DNA of 36,612 nucleotides from Acidobacteriota bacterium. Its GTDB lineage: Bacteria; Acidobacteriota; Terriglobia; Acidiferrales; UBA7541. The position numbers and the translations under genes were made by a program. Location of the stretch: the NCBI GenBank assembly GCA_003224525.1, contig QHZB01000208.1, positions 1-36,612 on the forward strand, in the 5' to 3' direction. The notes below the pieces were generated by a model. That model was given only the letters and a program-made list of their open reading frames with translations, had not been told where the DNA came from and ran no database searches. Within the stretch, counting starts at the first letter, position 1. The number at the start of each line of letters is the position of its first letter. Below, piece after piece: positions 32,508 through 36,612 of the stretch.

Positions 32508-34455
32508 GTAGCGCCCTGGCCCTCGATTCAGCCCGTTGCGCGTCTTGCCGCCGCTCAAGCCCAGCATAAGCCTCCGCGAGCACCTCGAACATTGTTGCAT
32601 CGCTGCTCGAAGAACCAGCAACCGGCTCAAGCAGCTCCACCGCATCGGCAAACTTTTTCTGGCGGATCAGTGCCTTCGCAAGATCGATCTGTGCTTCGAA
32701 ACTTCCGGGCTGCAAGAGTACAGCGTCTACAAACTGGTCCTCTGCCGCTTTCGAATCGTTCAAACCCAGATAAACTCGCCCGAGTGAGAGCCGCGCTGCA
32801 AATTGGTGAGGGTTCAACTTCAGGCTTGCCTGCAGGGCGTCTCTCGCGCCGGGCAGATCGCCGCTCAATTCCAGCGCTCTGCCGTATTCGAACGCATCCA
32901 TCGCATCGTTCGGGCGCGCGTCTTGAGCCCGTCGCAAATAGCCAGCGGCTTTGGCGTAATTCCCTGAAGCCATCTCAAGCCGGCCCAGTTGTCTAAGAGC
33001 GATCGCAGAAGATTCGTCCCATTGCAGCACCTTCTCCAAGGCTACTCGAGCCTTACCTGGCTTTCCGTCTTCTGACGCCATCATCGCCGTGTGCAGCAGA
33101 TTCTGCTCCTCAATCTTGTCCTTGGGATCGGGCAACAACGAGGGTTCGGGAACATCCGTAGCGCTCCGAGCGTCGGCTGAGCCCAAATACCCGAGCGCAT
33201 GCAGTTCATCGATGGTGCTCGCAGAGACAGCGGCGGGCGAAGTTTTTCCTGGCGCTGGTGATTTGGCGCTAAACTCCGCGAGCACTCTGCGCAGTTTCTG
33301 AACCGTGCCATCCCAGGGCTCGTAATGGTTGAGCGATTCGCCAGGGTCGGCATGGAGATCGTAGAATTCCGGTTTCGGCGCCTCGACAAACTTGAAGCCT
33401 TCCATTCGAACCGATCGCAGCGGGGCCCATCCAAACCGCAGCGGATAATCGGATTCACCGAAAACGATCCGGGGAGTCGCCTCGATCCCGTTAAGGAAGG
33501 GCTCCAGAGAATCGCCGTCCAGATTTGCCGGAGCAGCAACGCCAAGCAAGTTCAGAATCGTGGGCATGATATCTGTTGTGCGAACCTGCACGTCAACCGT
33601 CCTGCCCGCCTCGCTTTCATTCGGCAACTTCACAATCAATGGAACGTGGGTCGTCGAATCGTAGAGAAAGAGGCCATGAGTATCTTCGTGATGTTCGCCC
33701 AGTCCTTCTCCGTGATCTCCCACCACAACAATTATTGCTCCCTCATACCATCCTTTTTTCTTGAGGTAAGCAAGGAAGTGACTCAACGCCGAATCCGCGT
33801 AGGCAATTTCTCCGTCATAGAGCCGGTCCTGGTAAACTTCGGAATACGGCGGAGGCGGCTCGTACGGATCGTGGGGATCGTAGAAGTGCACCCAAACGAA
33901 GTGTGCAGCAGTCGGGTGCGCGTTGAGCCACGATTCTGCGCGTTGCTCTACTTCCATACCTCGGCGCTCGAGGCGTCCCCACCGGGACTTGGTTGTCGTA
34001 CGCTCTGGGAAGTTATCGTAGAACTCGAAGCCACGATCCAGACCTGGCGCTAGATTCTTGCTGTCGAGGATCACGGAGCCTATGAATGCCGCAGTGCGGT
34101 AGCCCCCCTTCGTGAGTAATTCTGCCAGCGTGGGATATATAGCTGCCAAAGGGACGCCGAAGTCGCTGACTCCGTGAGAGCTCGGCAAATGCCCAGTCAT
34201 AATACTCGTGTGCGAGCTATTAGTGATGGGGCTGGGTGTGAATGCCTGAGTGAAGCGGACTCCTTGCTTTGCTAACAGATCTAGCGCGGGAGTTCGGATT
34301 CGGTCGTACCCATAGCAGTGAACGTGGTCGGCACGCAGAGTATCGATGGTAATGAGAAAAACGCCAGGACGGGATGCCTTGTCCGGTACGGGCTCGCGGG
34401 CGACGCTAGTACCAACCGCTAAATGGCAGCAGAGGAGAACAAAAAAGATCCGCAT
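32485..34455 (-). CDS. Second sulfatase-fold/TPR secreted protein; probable Thr nucleophile
   Basis: From ATG 34455 the protein is 656 residues with a signal peptide (1-19). An ORF start 81 bases farther upstream would bury the signal, and no strong Shine-Dalgarno decides the choice. Motifs parallel the paralogue at 29 kb: GVFLITIDTLRADH (metal Asp38), SPITNSSHTSIMTG, FVWVHFYDPHDPYEPPPPY, and DHGEGLGEHHEDTHGLFLYDSTTHVP. The sulfatase Cys/Ser position is Thr78 and the motif Arg is His82, so classic sulfatase chemistry is excluded. From about residue 455 TPR-like helices continue to the basic C-terminus. The last codon lies in the loop of the neighbouring terminator. It is divergent from the M14 gene. 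Confidence 0.82.
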   Translation of the reverse strand: MRIFFVLLCCHLAVGTSVAREPVPDKASRPGVFLITIDTLRADHVHCYGYDRIRTPALDLLAKQGVRFTQAFTPSPITNSSHTSIMTGHLPSSHGVSDFGVPLAAIYPTLAELLTKGGYRTAAFIGSVILDSKNLAPGLDRGFEFYDNFPERTTTKSRWGRLERRGMEVEQRAESWLNAHPTAAHFVWVHFYDPHDPYEPPPPYSEVYQDRLYDGEIAYADSALSHFLAYLKKKGWYEGAIIVVVGDHGEGLGEHHEDTHGLFLYDSTTHVPLIVKLPNESEAGRTVDVQVRTTDIMPTILNLLGVAAPANLDGDSLEPFLNGIEATPRIVFGESDYPLRFGWAPLRSVRMEGFKFVEAPKPEFYDLHADPGESLNHYEPWDGTVQKLRRVLAEFSAKSPAPGKTSPAAVSASTIDELHALGYLGSADARSATDVPEPSLLPDPKDKIEEQNLLHTAMMASEDGKPGKARVALEKVLQWDESSAIALRQLGRLEMASGNYAKAAGYLRRAQDARPNDAMDAFEYGRALELSGDLPGARDALQASLKLNPHQFAARLSLGRVYLGLNDSKAAEDQFVDAVLLQPGSFEAQIDLAKALIRQKKFADAVELLEPVAGSSSSDATMFEVLAEAYAGLERRQDAQRAESRARALQKSKRPQ

Positions 34456-34670
34456 AGCATCGAGCGTATCACAGCCCGCGTTTTCGACAGCTTCTATGCT
34501 TCTCCAACGCTGTGATTTAATCGTCGTTCGCCGCACCCGATAGTATCCTCATAACTCTACCTTTTTTTCACGCCTCCTTTTGAAGCCGCACCTCTTCGTC
34601 GCCTTCGGCGACCCCGTGATACACTCCGCTCGCTCAAAGAGAGGCAAATTCTCCCAAACGGAGGCGTGCG

Positions 34671-36612
34671 ATGATTCGATGGCTAGTGGGGATCGCGGCC
34701 CTACTCAGCACTTTGGCGGCTGCGGCGCTCTCCACCGACTCGGCCGCCCCCGACACTCCCGAACCCGGTTCCGTCGAAGCGATCGCGAAAGCCACCGGCG
34801 ATCCGCGTTTCCTTTCTCCTTGGGTTTCTTATCTTCCCCAAGCGCACGGTGTTCCTTCGCCACTTGCCTTTTTTGGCCGCATCCCCGGTGCCCCAGGCGA
34901 ATTCGTCGACACTGCGAAAGCGCACGCCTACTGCCGCGCACTTGCCACCGCGTCACCTCGCGTTCGCATTTTTTCCATGGGCCGCAGCGAAGAGGGCCGT
35001 GAGATATTAATGGTCGCCGTCGCCGATGAAGCCGGCATCCGCGACCTCGACCGCCTCAAAGCCGCAACCGCATCCCTCGCCGACCCTCGCACCGTCACGC
35101 CGGCCGCTGCTGAAGCGCTCATCGCTACCTCCCGCCCGATCTACTACTTCAATGCTGGCTTGCACGCCGATGAAACCGGCTCTGCGGAAGCCGTCCTCGA
35201 ACTCGCCTATCGTCTCGCGGTCTCGGACCAGCCAAACATCCGACGCATCCGCGAACAACTCGTCGTCCTCATCAATCCCGTTTCGAATCCCGATGGCCGC
35301 GACAAAATGGTGGAGTGGTTCTATCGCTACCTCAAGGGTAAGACCAATCGGGCTACCTCCCCCCGCCAGTCTCCGCCGTACTGGTCCAAATACGCCTTCG
35401 TCGATATAAATCGCGACACCCATCAGCAAACTCACGAAACCACTAGGGCCGTTCACCGCATGTTTCACGAATGGCATCCCACGGTAGTCCACGATCTTCA
35501 TGAAGGCTCGCCGCTCATGATGACCTGGAACGGTACCGGTCCTTACAACCCCAACATCGATCCCATCACCTACACGGAATTTCTCGAGCTCAGCTTTCAC
35601 GAAGTCCAAACTATGACCGCCTTCGGCATGCCCGGCGTTTCCACTTGGAATTTCGGCGAAGCCTTCAGCCATCTCTATCTTGATTCCGTGGCCATGAATC
35701 ACAATAGCATCGGTCGCGGCTATGAAACTCTCGGTAACGGCACCGCAGAGACCTTGCATTACTCTCTCCGTCCCTCACAAACCTCTATGGAGTGGTACCG
35801 CCCGGCTCCTCCTCCCGCCGAGTTTGACTGGTCGGAACGCGACAACCTCAACTACACCGAAACCGGCGCGCTTGCCGCCCTTGACTTTTCCGCTCGGAAC
35901 TCCAAAGAAATGCTTCGCAATTTCTACAAGAAAAGCTGGGACTCCTGGCGCAAGGGACTCGACGAACCTCCCTACGCCTATCTCATTCCGGAAGATCAGG
36001 GCGATCGCAAGCGGGTTGCCGATATGGTGGGCCGTCTTCTCGCGCAACGCATCGAGGTCGCTCGCGCCCAAAACGCCATCACTCTCAAAGAGGGCAACTT
36101 CGCGGCCGGCACCTATGTCGTCCGTCTCGATCAGCCCTACCGCAATTACGCCGTCGATCTCCTGTCGCCTCAGGTATTTCCCAAGGACAAAGGCGAACCC
36201 TACGATGATGTCTCCTGGGAGTTTCCCGCGAATTTCCATCTTGCCGCCATCCCCACCGCGGACGCCTCCATTCGATCCGCGGCACTCACACCTCTGAAAG
36301 AGACGCCACGGCCGGCGGGCGCCGTTTCTGGGGAAGGTCCCGCGTTTCTGCTGAAAGATACCGGCCAGGAGAGTCTTTTCGCGGCCCGCTATCGGCTCGC
36401 TACCTTCGATGTGGAAATCGCCGAGCACCCATTCAAAGTGGGCGGCGTCGACTTTCCTGCCGGCTCCTGGTTTTTGCCCGCCAGGGACGGCCTGGCCGGC
36501 GCGATTCGTTCTGTCGCCACCGAGCTTGGCCTGGACTTCGTCAGCACTTCTGCTTCTCCCGGCGTTTCGCATCACGCTGCGAGCGTTCCGCGCATCGGCG
36601 TTTGGGTGCCCT
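34671..36612 (+). CDS. Secreted M14-family zinc carboxypeptidase-like protein, 3' end outside the window
   Basis: GGAGG (34660-34664) precedes ATG 34671, and the frame is open to the right edge (647 codons), so the stop is missing. A signal peptide (about 1-19) leads into an M14-like domain. Zinc motif H165-A-D-E168 lies in YYFNAGLHADETGSAE. INPVSNPDGRD and DINRDTHQQTHET supply substrate-binding residues, and VVHDLHEGSP (His274 or His277) supplies the third ligand. This layout fits large acidobacterial M14 peptidases with a C-terminal extension of unknown role. It would trim peptides in the periplasm or outside. A catalytic Glu cannot be assigned with certainty by eye; GNGTAETLHY (about residue 360-369) is a candidate. 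Its coding strand is C/T-rich like the GMC gene. Confidence 0.85.
   Translation, partial: MIRWLVGIAALLSTLAAAALSTDSAAPDTPEPGSVEAIAKATGDPRFLSPWVSYLPQAHGVPSPLAFFGRIPGAPGEFVDTAKAHAYCRALATASPRVRIFSMGRSEEGREILMVAVADEAGIRDLDRLKAATASLADPRTVTPAAAEALIATSRPIYYFNAGLHADETGSAEAVLELAYRLAVSDQPNIRRIREQLVVLINPVSNPDGRDKMVEWFYRYLKGKTNRATSPRQSPPYWSKYAFVDINRDTHQQTHETTRAVHRMFHEWHPTVVHDLHEGSPLMMTWNGTGPYNPNIDPITYTEFLELSFHEVQTMTAFGMPGVSTWNFGEAFSHLYLDSVAMNHNSIGRGYETLGNGTAETLHYSLRPSQTSMEWYRPAPPPAEFDWSERDNLNYTETGALAALDFSARNSKEMLRNFYKKSWDSWRKGLDEPPYAYLIPEDQGDRKRVADMVGRLLAQRIEVARAQNAITLKEGNFAAGTYVVRLDQPYRNYAVDLLSPQVFPKDKGEPYDDVSWEFPANFHLAAIPTADASIRSAALTPLKETPRPAGAVSGEGPAFLLKDTGQESLFAARYRLATFDVEIAEHPFKVGGVDFPAGSWFLPARDGLAGAIRSVATELGLDFVSTSASPGVSHHAASVPRIGVWVP

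Noticed and set aside
34598-34612. GTCGCC-TTC-GGCGAC stem before the M14 gene
   Set aside because: Short stem with no T-run and no clear position relative to a promoter; function cannot be supported.
34580-35002. 140-residue plus-strand ORF at the start of the M14 gene
   Set aside because: Frame-shifted shadow; the M14 frame has the binding site, signal peptide and zinc motifs.
1-36612. CRISPR array, tRNA, rRNA, prophage or complete insertion sequence
   Set aside because: No regularly spaced repeats, no cloverleaf or rRNA signature, no integrase, phage structural gene or transposase recognised.

Overview
The window looks like a chromosomal piece of an Acidobacteriota genome (Bryobacter/Solibacter-like or another Terriglobia lineage). 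This is inferred from content, not from a marker gene. It has three very large TonB-dependent receptors of the Oar type, each with an N-terminal carboxypeptidase-regulatory-like domain. It also has many secreted hydrolases, sulfatase-like/TPR fusions and a GMC dehydrogenase pair. No rRNA, tRNA or CRISPR array was seen.

Left part (1-8.4 kb): the 3' end of an amidohydrolase is followed by a Tat-signalled SelA-like PLP enzyme. Next is a MazF toxin whose antitoxin gene is a wreck, then about 1.3 kb of gene debris that includes a doubly frameshifted AbrB/PIN toxin-antitoxin pair. A secreted calcineurin-like phosphoesterase, a two-gene GMC (gluconate-2-dehydrogenase-like) unit and a secreted DSP-type tyrosine phosphatase follow.

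Middle part (8.4-25.4 kb): an Oar receptor is preceded by a scrap of another Oar gene. A broken FAD-linked sugar oxidase and an intact GH29 alpha-L-fucosidase come next. On the minus strand lies a rhamnose-type utilisation operon, in transcription order: a truncated rhamnulose-phosphate aldolase/dehydrogenase, rhamnose mutarotase, Oar receptor, GH106 alpha-L-rhamnosidase-like enzyme. Its 5' end appears to have been replaced by a segment carrying a DUF6788 gene, and the mutarotase has lost its normal stop and an active-site His. A D-aminoacylase-like amidohydrolase and a lineage-type secreted protein of unknown function complete this part.

Right part (25.4-36.6 kb): a third Oar receptor has a good sigma70-like promoter and ends at a perfect 14-bp hairpin that also contains the Shine-Dalgarno and ATG of the next gene. 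Three secreted alkaline-phosphatase-superfamily proteins follow: two sulfatase-fold/TPR paralogues facing each other across an NPP-type phosphodiesterase. The two sulfatase-like proteins carry Thr where sulfatases carry Cys/Ser, so they are probably not sulfatases. A secreted M14 metallocarboxypeptidase-like gene runs off the right edge.

Overall this is an accessory polymer-scavenging region: outer-membrane uptake receptors, glycosidases, phosphoesterases and peptidases. It has unusually frequent gene decay, with about nine recognisable remnants or damaged genes. The best leads are the decapitated rhamnose operon, the dual-purpose hairpin at 29.07 kb and the trio of alkaline-phosphatase-superfamily proteins.
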